NCBI GenBank assembly: GCA_030447505.1
Contig: JAUJOT010000007.1
Coordinates: forward strand, 165,787 to 229,786
Length of the DNA: 64,000 nt
Direction of reading: 5' to 3'
Origin: Solirubrobacteraceae bacterium
GTDB lineage: Bacteria > Actinomycetota > Thermoleophilia > Solirubrobacterales > Solirubrobacteraceae
Shown: positions 1 through 6,835 of the stretch, piece after piece
How the letters are laid out: every line of letters begins with the position of its first letter
How positions within the stretch are numbered: position 1 is the first letter of the stretch
The notes under the pieces: model-generated
Told to the model about the DNA's origin: nothing
What the model saw: the letters and a program-made list of their open reading frames with translations, nothing else
Databases searched by the model: none
Made by a program: the position numbers and the translations under genes

Positions 1-78
1 CGGCGCGATGATCTCGAGGACATCCTCGTCGACCAGCTCCGCGGCCGCCGTGGCGCTGGTCACGACGCCGTCGGTCAT
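1..78 (-). CDS. Partial CDS cut by the window edge, N-terminus only
   Basis: An ATG at 78 on the minus strand opens a frame of 26 codons that runs off the window. The peptide begins MTDGVVTS and continues with an acidic stretch (ELVDEDVLEII). It follows the guaB3 stop by about 55 nt and could be the last gene of that leftward block. The frame also extends upstream without a stop to the guaB3 terminator, so the start is uncertain. I do not recognise the family. Confidence 0.3.
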   Translation of the reverse strand, partial: MTDGVVTSATAAAELVDEDVLEIIAP

Positions 79-132
79 CGCGAGATACGCCGCTTCATCT
101 CGAGGCCGACCCCGACGAGCAACCCCGCCCTG

Positions 133-1386
133 TCATGCGTCGTGGGCGAGGGCCGGCTCCTTGTGGGCGCCGTTGCCGTTCGTCGGCTCGGATGAGGGCA
201 GTGTCGCAGCGGCCGCGCCGCGCGCGCCCATCCCGATCCCCTGCGCGGTCTGCAGATGCTTGCCCTCCGTCTGCAGCGACGGCGCGATCATCAGCTCGGC
301 GCGGTTGAACTCCGCGATGTCCTTGTAGCCGCAGGTCGCCATCGAGGTCCGCAGGCCGCCCATCAGGTTGAACGTGCCGTCGTTCTCGTGCGCGGGGCCG
401 GTGAGGATCTCCGCGAGCGTGCCGTTCTGGACGGTCTTGACGCGCGCGCCCCGGGGCAGCGTGGCGTGAAACGTGGCCATCCCCCAGTGAAAGCCGCGGC
501 CGGGCGCCTCGTGGGCGCGGGCGAGCGGCGAACCGATCATGACCGCGTCGGCGCCGCAGGCGATCGCCTTGGAGACATCGCCGCCGTTGCGCATCCCGCC
601 GTCGGCGATGACCTGGCAGTACTCGCCCGTCTCGAGCATGTGCTGCGAGCGCGCGCCCGCGACGTCGGCGATCGCCGTCGCCTGCGGCACCCCGATGCCG
701 AGCACCCCGCGCGTCGTGCAGGCCGCGCCGGGGCCGACGCCGACGAGCACGGCGGCCGCGCCCGTGCGCATGAGGTGAAGCGCGGTGTGATAGCTCGCGC
801 AGCCGCCGACGACGACCGGCAGCGGCACCTCGCGGATGAACTCCTTGAGGTTCAGCGGCGGGCGCGACTCGTCGCTCGAGACGTGCTCGGCGGAGACGAC
901 CGTGCCCTGGATGACGAGGATGTCGAGGCCCGACTCGAGCGCGAGCTCGTAGTGCGCGCGAACGCGCTGCGGGGTCAGCGAGGCGGCGACGACGACGCCC
1001 TGCTGCTTGATCTCCGAGATCCGCTGGGCCAGCAGCTCGGGAATGATCGGCGCGTCGTAGATCTTCTGCATCTCGCGGGTCGCGGAGTCCTTGGGCAGCT
1101 TCGCGATCCGCTCGAGCTGCTCCTCGGCGTCCTCGTACCGCGTGAAGATCCCCTCGAGGTTGAGCACCGCGAGGCCGCCGAGCTTGCCGATCAGGCCGGC
1201 CGTCCGCGGCGACACGACGCCGTCCATCGCCGACGCGAGCAGCGGAAGATCGAAGCGATAGTCGCCGAGCTTCCACGAGATGTCGACGTCGTCAGGGTCC
1301 CGGGTGCGCCTGGACGGCACGATCGCGATGTCGTCGAAGCCGTATGCACGGCGGGCCTTCTTCCCTCGGCCGATCTCAATCTCCAT
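133..1386 (-). CDS. guaB3: GuaB3 family IMP dehydrogenase-related protein
   Basis: This is a 417-residue TIM-barrel protein of the IMP dehydrogenase/GMP reductase superfamily. The loop GPGAACTTRG carries the catalytic-type cysteine at about residue 223, and the phosphate-binding DGGMRNGGD follows. The CBS pair of classical GuaB is absent, which fits the actinobacterial GuaB3 subgroup; known IMP dehydrogenases make XMP from IMP, but the reaction of GuaB3 is less certain. The last 30 residues are low-complexity Ala/Glu/Asn. A TAGGAT hexamer lies only 6 nt before the ATG, suggesting a leaderless transcript. It is the last complete gene of a leftward block after moeA. Confidence 0.9.
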   Translation of the reverse strand: MEIEIGRGKKARRAYGFDDIAIVPSRRTRDPDDVDISWKLGDYRFDLPLLASAMDGVVSPRTAGLIGKLGGLAVLNLEGIFTRYEDAEEQLERIAKLPKDSATREMQKIYDAPIIPELLAQRISEIKQQGVVVAASLTPQRVRAHYELALESGLDILVIQGTVVSAEHVSSDESRPPLNLKEFIREVPLPVVVGGCASYHTALHLMRTGAAAVLVGVGPGAACTTRGVLGIGVPQATAIADVAGARSQHMLETGEYCQVIADGGMRNGGDVSKAIACGADAVMIGSPLARAHEAPGRGFHWGMATFHATLPRGARVKTVQNGTLAEILTGPAHENDGTFNLMGGLRTSMATCGYKDIAEFNRAELMIAPSLQTEGKHLQTAQGIGMGARGAAAATLPSSEPTNGNGAHKEPALAHDA

Positions 1387-1392
1387 GTGCGA

Positions 1393-1398
1393 ATCCTA
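1393..1398 (-). promoter_or_regulatory. Putative -10 element of guaB3
   Basis: On the minus strand the hexamer TAGGAT ends 6 nt before the guaB3 ATG at 1386. With a usual -10 to +1 distance the transcript would begin at or next to the ATG. The same hexamer precedes the cupin gene at 6134. No convincing -35 is visible. Confidence 0.4.
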
Positions 1399-1538
1399 GG
1401 CGTGGGGGCGGACAAGACGACGCCCGCCGCTTCGCGTCTTGCGGGGTCGGGAAAGACGGATTCCGCTCTTTGCGACCGGTGCCAAGCGGGTCGTTCGAGC
1501 TTACCAGCGGGTTCGTCTGACTTCGCGACGCGCGCGCG

Positions 1539-2738
1539 TCACCCGACGAACTCGATCTCGACGGGCTCGCCCGCGTCGATCCCGTCGCGGTCCTCGGGGA
1601 CGAGCGCGAGCGCGTCGACGCCGAGCATCGACGTCAGGATGTGCGAGTCCTGCGACTTCGTCGGGCGCACGTGCCAGCCGTCGTCCTGCAGCGTCGTGCG
1701 GCAGCGGATCACCGTCGTGCGCCCGACGGCGCCCTCGAGCGGCTCGTCCGCCGTTGCCCTGATCGGGTGATGCTCGCCGCTGCGACCGAGCATCGCGTCG
1801 AGCGCCGGCACGACGAACAGGCGAAACGCCATCAGCGCCGAGACCGGATTTCCGGGCAGCGCGAAGACAAGCGTGCCGTCCTCGCCGACGGCGAACGTCG
1901 TCGGGCGACCGGGCTTGAGCTTGACGCCCGCGAACGCCTCGCGGTAGCCGAGTCGCTCGAGCGCCGGCCGGACGTGGTCGTGGGGGCCGACCGAGACGCC
2001 GCCGGTCGTGATCAGCATGTCGACGTCGCGCAGCGCGGCGCCGAGGACGGAGACGGTCGCCTCGAGGTCGTCGCCGACGCGCACGCGGGCGACGAGCTCG
2101 CCCCCGGCGCGATGCACGGCGCCTCCGAGCGCGGGGCCGTTGGAGTCGCGGATCGCGCCGGGCTTGAGCGGCTTGCCGGGATCGGTCAGCTCGTCGCCGG
2201 TGCCGGCGATCGCGACGCGGGGGCGGCGCACGACGCTCGGGCGCGGGATGTTCATCGAGGCCAGCACGCCGAGCTCCGCCGGGCCGAGCAGCGACCCCGC
2301 CGGGACGACGAGCTCACCCGCGAGGATGTCCTCGCCGGGCGGGCGGACGTGGTAGCCGATCGCGATCTGGCCGTCGATCTGCACGCTGACCGCGTCGCTC
2401 GTCGTCAGCTCCTGCGGCACGATCGCATCGGCGCCGACCGGGACCGGCGCGCCGGTCGAGATCCGCACGGCCGTGCCGCGCTCGACGGTCACGCCGGCGC
2501 CGGCGCCGGCCTTCGACTCGCCGATCAGCGTCAGGCTCGCGGAGCCGTTGATCGTGTCGGCGGCGCGGATCGCGAAGCCGTCCATCGCCGAGGCGGCGAA
2601 GGGCGGCACGTCGTTGGGAGCGCTTGCGTCGACGGCGAGCGCGCGGCCGAGCGCGTCGTCGAGGAAGACGTCCTCGGAGTCGAGCACCTTGGCGTGCTCG
2701 AGCACCGCTGCGCGCGCTTGCTGGATCGAGACCGCCAT
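1539..2738 (-). CDS. moeA: Molybdopterin molybdenumtransferase MoeA
   Basis: The 399-residue protein inserts molybdate into adenylylated molybdopterin, the final step of molybdenum cofactor synthesis. It shows MoeA hallmarks: the N-terminal SIQQARAAVLEH helix, PPFAASAMDGFA, the central GDELTDPG segment, TTGGVSVGPHDHV and PGNPVSALMAF. Length is normal for the family. I chose the ATG at 2738 because the protein then begins directly with the conserved helix; an upstream in-frame ATG at 2789 would overlap the small ORF ahead. The gene lies in the same leftward block as glnA and the GlnR-like regulator and can supply cofactor for the nearby nitrate reductase. Confidence 0.93.
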   Translation of the reverse strand: MAVSIQQARAAVLEHAKVLDSEDVFLDDALGRALAVDASAPNDVPPFAASAMDGFAIRAADTINGSASLTLIGESKAGAGAGVTVERGTAVRISTGAPVPVGADAIVPQELTTSDAVSVQIDGQIAIGYHVRPPGEDILAGELVVPAGSLLGPAELGVLASMNIPRPSVVRRPRVAIAGTGDELTDPGKPLKPGAIRDSNGPALGGAVHRAGGELVARVRVGDDLEATVSVLGAALRDVDMLITTGGVSVGPHDHVRPALERLGYREAFAGVKLKPGRPTTFAVGEDGTLVFALPGNPVSALMAFRLFVVPALDAMLGRSGEHHPIRATADEPLEGAVGRTTVIRCRTTLQDDGWHVRPTKSQDSHILTSMLGVDALALVPEDRDGIDAGEPVEIEFVG

Positions 2739-2745
2739 CGTCGCT

Positions 2746-2817
2746 TCAGCCGGCCTCGGCCTGCGCGACGACGCCAAGCTGAGCGGCAAAGGCGTCGAGG
2801 AACTCCTGCGCGGTCAT
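2746..2817 (-). CDS. 23-codon ORF, possible DUF6457 N-terminal remnant
   Basis: A 23-residue frame starts at ATG 2817 and stops 7 nt before the moeA ATG. Its first 16 residues, MTAQEFLDAFAAQLGV, resemble the start of the small actinobacterial DUF6457 proteins (about 80-100 residues) as I remember them; similarity stops there and a stop codon follows after seven more residues. It may be a truncated relic or a short leader peptide coupled to moeA. The family link is from memory and tentative. Confidence 0.35.
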   Translation of the reverse strand: MTAQEFLDAFAAQLGVVAQAEAG

Positions 2818-2914
2818 CGCCGGGACGCTAGCAGCGCGATCGCGGCGCGCACGACGCCCGAGCGCGCAGCGCGTCAGCTCCGAGACGAGCTGCTGCATCG
2901 CCCGCAGAGCACGT

Positions 2915-3973
2915 TCAGCTCGCGAGCAGCGCCTCGAGCGTCGCGGTCGCACGGCCGTCGTCGACGGCCGCCGACGCGAGCGCCGCGCCCGCGCCCGCGC
3001 TCTCGCAGCGCCCGGCGGCGTAGAGCCGCAGGCCGGCGCTGAGGATCGCGGTCTGGGCGGGGACGCCGTGCTCGTCGCCGGAGGCGATCGCGCGGGTGAG
3101 GTCGGCGGCGATCTGCGGATCGGCGTCGCCGCGCAGGATGCTCCCCGGCGTCTCGGCGATGTCGAGCGGACCGTCGGCGTCGGCGGCCGACGGACGGCCG
3201 GCGCGCAGGACGTCGCCGCCCTCGATGCCGCGCACGGCGACCGAGCGCTGCGCGCCGAGCAGCGCGAGCGCGGCGAGGATCCGCTCGCGGTACGAGCTGT
3301 GCGTGTGGCCGACGACGAAGCGCGTGGCGCCGAGGTGGTCGACGAGCTTCTCGGCCGTGTGCAGCGCGCCGCGCAGCCCGATCTCGTCGCGGATCGCGGC
3401 GAGCGCGTCCCAGCCGGGGATCGCCGCGCCTGCGTGGACGAGCGCGACGTCGGAGCGCTCGAGCATCGCCAGCGACTCGCTCGGCTGCGGGCGCAGCGGG
3501 CCGCCGAGCGCGACGAGCACGTCGCCGGGCGTCGTGCCGCGCTTGGGTCCGAGCCGCCCGCCGCAGTGCACGACGACCCGGGCGCCGGCGGCGGCCGCCA
3601 GCACGGCGGCCGCGAGCGAGAGCTGCGGCGAGTCGAGCATGCCGTCATAGGCGCCCGCGCAGGCGACGATCGGCCGGCCCGCGGCGGGCGGGTCGGGGGC
3701 GACGGAGCGAGCGCCGTCGCGCAGCGCCTGGGTGATGCCGGCGAGCTCGGCCGCGGTCTCCCCCTTGATCCTCATCGCGACGAGAAACGCGCCTGCCTGG
3801 GCGGCGCTCACCTCGCCGGCGAGCAGCCCGGCGGCGGCGTCGCGCGCCTCGTCGAAGGTCAGCCCGCGGCTGCCGCGCGGCCCGGTCCCGACGGCCTTGA
3901 TGACGCCGCGAAAGCCGCCGTACTCGCTGCGCCCGAGGCGGTGGGGCAGCGCGCTGCGTGGCTGCAGGCTCAT
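2915..3973 (-). CDS. TrpD2-like glycosyltransferase family 3 protein
   Basis: The 352-residue protein has the fold-family signatures of anthranilate phosphoribosyltransferase relatives: the helical N-terminus (LTFDEARDAAAGLLAGEVSA, GAFLVAMRIKGETAAELAG) and a glycine-rich VVHCGGRLGPKRGTT segment. The PRPP-binding GTGGDG motif of true TrpD is replaced by CAGAYDG, and the gene is not among tryptophan genes. This fits the TrpD2/YbiB type; E. coli YbiB binds nucleic acid. The ATG at 3973 overlaps the stop of the GlnR-like gene by 4 bp (ATGA), so the two are probably co-translated. The function is unknown, but a regulatory role is plausible. Confidence 0.7.
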   Translation of the reverse strand: MSLQPRSALPHRLGRSEYGGFRGVIKAVGTGPRGSRGLTFDEARDAAAGLLAGEVSAAQAGAFLVAMRIKGETAAELAGITQALRDGARSVAPDPPAAGRPIVACAGAYDGMLDSPQLSLAAAVLAAAAGARVVVHCGGRLGPKRGTTPGDVLVALGGPLRPQPSESLAMLERSDVALVHAGAAIPGWDALAAIRDEIGLRGALHTAEKLVDHLGATRFVVGHTHSSYRERILAALALLGAQRSVAVRGIEGGDVLRAGRPSAADADGPLDIAETPGSILRGDADPQIAADLTRAIASGDEHGVPAQTAILSAGLRLYAAGRCESAGAGAALASAAVDDGRATATLEALLAS

Positions 3974-4644
3974 GTTCCCTCCCAGCGATAGCCGACGCTG
4001 CGCACGGTCTTGATCCGCGCGGCGTGCTCGCTGCCGAGTTTCGCGCGGACGCGGCGCACATGGACGTCGACGGTCCGTGCGCCGCCGTAGTAGTCGTAGC
4101 CCCAGACGCGGTTGAGCAGCGCCTCGCGCGAGAACACGCGCCTTGGGTGCGTCACGAGGAACTTCAGCAGCTCGTACTCCATGTACGTGAAGTCGACGGG
4201 GCGCCCGTCGATCGCGACCTGGTACGTCGCGAGGTTCATCTCGAGGCCGCCGACGCGGACGACGTCGTCGTGGTCGATGCCGTTGACCGCGCGCCGCGCG
4301 CGGGCGATCCGCGCCTGCAGCTCCCCCGCGCTGAACGGCTCGACGAGCAGCTCGTGGCCCTCCTCGACGCCGATCCCCTCGCCGAGCACGTCGGAGCCGA
4401 TCGTGACGATGACCGGCACCTCGCCGAGCTCCTCGTCTGCCGCCAGCCGCGCGCAGAGCTCGGCACACGACGGCTGCTCGAGGCCGCCCGCGAGCACGAG
4501 CGCAAGCGCCGGCGCGCGCGACTCGCCCTCCGGCGGGCGCAGCGTCCCGTTGGCGGCGACGCGATGCGGGCTGAAGCCGAGCTCGGCGAGCAGCCGCGAC
4601 GTGTCCTCCGAGCCTGCCGCGCCGTAGATCCACGCGTCGCTCAC
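3970..4644 (-). CDS. GlnR-like orphan OmpR-family regulator
   Basis: This is a 224-residue protein with a degenerate receiver domain (about 1-115) and a C-terminal winged helix (about 125-224). The helix region contains LTYMEYELLKFLVTHP-like sequence (here FTYMEYELLKF), VFSREALLNRVWGYDYYGG and TVDVHVRRVRAKLG, the pattern of actinobacterial GlnR. The receiver lacks the paired acidic residues after strand 1 (it reads AWIYGAAG), the phospho-acceptor Asp after strand 3 (ALVLAGG) and the conserved Lys (VEPF). GlnR is likewise an orphan regulator that is not conventionally phosphorylated. Its position 57 nt downstream of glnA and near nas/nir genes supports a nitrogen role. Confidence 0.82.
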   Translation of the reverse strand: MSDAWIYGAAGSEDTSRLLAELGFSPHRVAANGTLRPPEGESRAPALALVLAGGLEQPSCAELCARLAADEELGEVPVIVTIGSDVLGEGIGVEEGHELLVEPFSAGELQARIARARRAVNGIDHDDVVRVGGLEMNLATYQVAIDGRPVDFTYMEYELLKFLVTHPRRVFSREALLNRVWGYDYYGGARTVDVHVRRVRAKLGSEHAARIKTVRSVGYRWEGT

Positions 4645-4701
4645 GCCAGCGCGCCGTGACTCGTCGGGACGTTCGTGGCACAGATCAACGGCATGTCCTC
4701 G

Positions 4702-6009
4702 CTACAGCAGCCTCAGGTAGCGGGCGCGGTCGAACTCGGTCACGCTGCGGCGCTCGTCGTCGAGCTCGCGGCGCTTGTTGGCGACGAACACGTCGCACAG
4801 GCGATCGCCGAGCGTCTCGCGAGCAAGCTCCGAGGCGTCGAAGAGGTCGGTCGCCTCGCGCAGGTCGAGCGGCAGCCGCGCCGCGCCGCGGCGCTCGTCG
4901 TCGATCGACTCGGCCTGCAGCTCGTAGCCGCGCTCGATGCCGCGCAGGCCGGCGGCGAGCACGAGCGACAGCACCATGTACGGGTTGCAGGCCGGGTCGG
5001 GCGAACGCAGCTCGAAGCGCGTGCTGTCAGCCCGGTTCGGGCGGCGCGACGGGACGCGCACGAGCGCGGCCGCGCCGCGCCGCGTCCAACTGACGTACTC
5101 GGGCGCCTCGAAGCCGGTTGCCAGGCGGCGGTAGGAGTTGATCCACTGGTTCGTCACCGCCGTCAGCTCGCCGGCATGGGCGAGGACGCCCGCGAGGAAG
5201 GCGCGGCCGGTCGGCGACAGCGGCTGCTCGGCCTCGGCCTGGTGGAAGGCGTTACGCGCGCCCTCGAACAGCGAGATGTGCAGGTGCATGCCGCTGCCCG
5301 GATGTTCGGCGAGCGGCTTGGGCATGAACGTCGCGTACGCGCCGAGCTCGTGCGCGGCCTCCTTGACGGCGATGCGAAACGTCGAGATCGAGTCGGCCAT
5401 CGACAGGCCGTCGGTGTGCGCGAGCTGGATCTCGTGCTGCGACGGCGCGACCTCGTGGTGCGAGGCCTTGACCGGGATTCCCATCTGCTCGAGGTACTCG
5501 ATCGTGCGGCGGCGAAAGTCGCTGCCCACGTCCAGCGGCGTGAGATCGAAGTACGCGCCGTCGTCGAGCGTCGTCGGCAGCGCGCCGTTCGCGCCCAACG
5601 GCGCGAAGATGAAGAACTCGACCTCGCAGCCGACCTGCATCGTGTAGCCGAGCGCGGCGGCCTGCTCGAGGACGCGCCGCAGCGTCGCGCGCGAGTCGCC
5701 GCCGAAGACGCCGTCGTCGGGCTGTCGCACCTCGCAGAACATCCGCGCGACGAGCGAGTCGGGCTTCCACGGCAGGACCTGGAACGTGCGCGGGTCGGGG
5801 TGCGCGATCACGTCGTGCTCGCGCAGCCGCGACGCTCCTTCCAGCGACGACCCGTCCAGGCCCACGCCGTCCTCGAGCGCCGACTCGAGCTCGGACACGG
5901 GGATCGACAGGCTCTTGAGCAGGCCGAGCACGTCGACGAACCAGAGGCGGATGAACTTCACGCCCCGTTCCTCGACCGTGCGCAGCACGAATTCCTCGCG
6001 TCCGGTCAC
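4702..6009 (-). CDS. glnA: Glutamine synthetase, type I
   Basis: The 435-residue enzyme makes glutamine from glutamate, ammonium and ATP. Visible motifs are FVDVLGLLKS, VGLDGSSLEG, the metal-binding EVEFFIF, KASHHEVAPSQHEI, PGSGMHLHIS, NQWINSYRRL and the RFELRSPDPACNPY segment. The length and the absence of an NLYDLP adenylylation tyrosine (the corresponding region reads LPLDLREATDLF) fit the short type I-alpha class, not regulated by adenylylation. It is the first gene of the leftward block glnA - glnR-like - trpD2 - moeA - guaB3 and consumes the ammonium made by the neighbouring nitrate/nitrite reductases. Confidence 0.92.
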   Translation of the reverse strand: MTGREEFVLRTVEERGVKFIRLWFVDVLGLLKSLSIPVSELESALEDGVGLDGSSLEGASRLREHDVIAHPDPRTFQVLPWKPDSLVARMFCEVRQPDDGVFGGDSRATLRRVLEQAAALGYTMQVGCEVEFFIFAPLGANGALPTTLDDGAYFDLTPLDVGSDFRRRTIEYLEQMGIPVKASHHEVAPSQHEIQLAHTDGLSMADSISTFRIAVKEAAHELGAYATFMPKPLAEHPGSGMHLHISLFEGARNAFHQAEAEQPLSPTGRAFLAGVLAHAGELTAVTNQWINSYRRLATGFEAPEYVSWTRRGAAALVRVPSRRPNRADSTRFELRSPDPACNPYMVLSLVLAAGLRGIERGYELQAESIDDERRGAARLPLDLREATDLFDASELARETLGDRLCDVFVANKRRELDDERRSVTEFDRARYLRLL

Positions 6010-6120
6010 GAGCTGGACCGTATGTGCCTGCGGGCCGGCTGTCTTTGGCCGCTTGGTCCAGTTGCGCTGCCATCAGGTCGAGTCGGCGCTGTTGCAGACG
6101 GCGCACGCCGGGGCGCCTCG

Positions 6121-6126
6121 TAGGAT
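6121..6126 (+). promoter_or_regulatory. Putative -10 element of the cupin gene
   Basis: TAGGAT ends 7 nt before the cupin ATG at 6134, the same arrangement as at guaB3. The intervening CAGG could also act as a weak ribosome binding site. No clear -35 hexamer is visible. Confidence 0.35.
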
Positions 6127-6133
6127 CAGGCCG

Positions 6134-6562
6134 ATGCCCGCGCGCGTCCTCCACGCCGGCGATGCGGACTGGCGCCCGTCCAACCAGATGGGCGTGCTGA
6201 ACTGCGATCTCGGCAAGCAGCTCGGCGGCGGTCAGCTCGCCGCGCGATTCTGGCTGCTGGAGCCCGGGCAGGCGTCGACGCGCCACCGCCACGTCGCGCA
6301 GACGGAGCTCTACGTCGTGCTCGAGGGGATCGGCCGGATGCGGATCGACGACGACGAGCCGCTCACGCTGCAGCCGCGCTCGAGCGTGCTCGTCGACCCC
6401 GAGACCGTGCGCCAGGTCTTCAACGACAGCGGCGTCAGCGCGCTGTGGCTCGTCGTCGGTACGCCGCCGGAGCTGGCCAACACGCTCGCGATGACGACCG
6501 AGCAGCTCGCGCAGCTCTATCCGGACGGGCCGCGGGCGCTACCGCCCGAGCTCAGCGGCTAG
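6134..6562 (+). CDS. Small cupin-domain protein
   Basis: A 142-residue single-cupin protein. Motif 1 is recognisable around RHRHVAQTELYVVLEG, with His residues and a glutamate at metal-ligand positions, and motif 2 around RSSVLVDPETVRQVFNDSG, where a lysine/histidine ligand is not obvious. A conserved-looking WLVVGTPPE segment ends the barrel. It is transcribed away from glnA across a 124-bp divergent region. Substrate and role are unknown; such small cupins serve as sugar or metabolite binding or isomerising proteins, and nothing here decides between them. Confidence 0.75.
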   Translation: MPARVLHAGDADWRPSNQMGVLNCDLGKQLGGGQLAARFWLLEPGQASTRHRHVAQTELYVVLEGIGRMRIDDDEPLTLQPRSSVLVDPETVRQVFNDSGVSALWLVVGTPPELANTLAMTTEQLAQLYPDGPRALPPELSG

Positions 6563-6577
6563 ACCCGCGGGTCCGCC

Positions 6578-6676
6578 TCAGAGGTCCGAGCCGAATCCGA
6601 TCGTCACGACCATGACCAGCAACATGATCGCGATGATCACGAGAATTGCGATGCCGATGTTCGAGATCATCTTCAT
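6578..6676 (-). CDS. 32-residue single-pass membrane peptide
   Basis: The frame starts at ATG 6676 and ends at TGA 6578. The peptide MKMISNIGIAILVIIAIM is followed by LLVMVVTIGFGSDL: almost entirely one hydrophobic helix with a short polar tail, typical of bacterial small membrane proteins. A purine-rich CAGGGGGTTGG lies just before the start and could be a Shine-Dalgarno site. It is convergent with the cupin gene (16-bp gap) and divergent from the nitrate reductase gene. I do not recognise a family. Confidence 0.55.
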   Translation of the reverse strand: MKMISNIGIAILVIIAIMLLVMVVTIGFGSDL

Positions 6677-6771
6677 GACCAACCCCCTGGTTGTGAGCAG
6701 CTCTCGACAAGGCTACTACGCAGGCAACGCGCCAAGGATGAGAAGGGCGCGCAGGCGCGCCGAGCCGTCGC

Positions 6772-6788
6772 GTTCACAGAGCGTTCAT
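6772..6788. promoter_or_regulatory. Direct repeat with 11-bp period, possible GlnR-type site
   Basis: GTTCA occurs at 6772 and again at 6783 (GTTCAC-N5-GTTCAT). Read on the other strand this is TGAAC-N6-TGAAC. Known actinobacterial GlnR boxes consist of two pentamers ending in AAC-like sequence spaced by 6 bp, the same helical period. It sits about 50 bp upstream of the nitrate reductase GTG. The match to the consensus is partial, so this is only a candidate. Confidence 0.3.
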
Positions 6789-6835
6789 CGATCCGACGTG
6801 CTCGGGAAATCGCATGCCCGGACGCTGCCCGAACG

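Noticed and set aside
2915..3973. Biosynthetic TrpD assignment
   Set aside because: The PRPP motif is missing and no trp genes are nearby, so TrpD2-like is safer.
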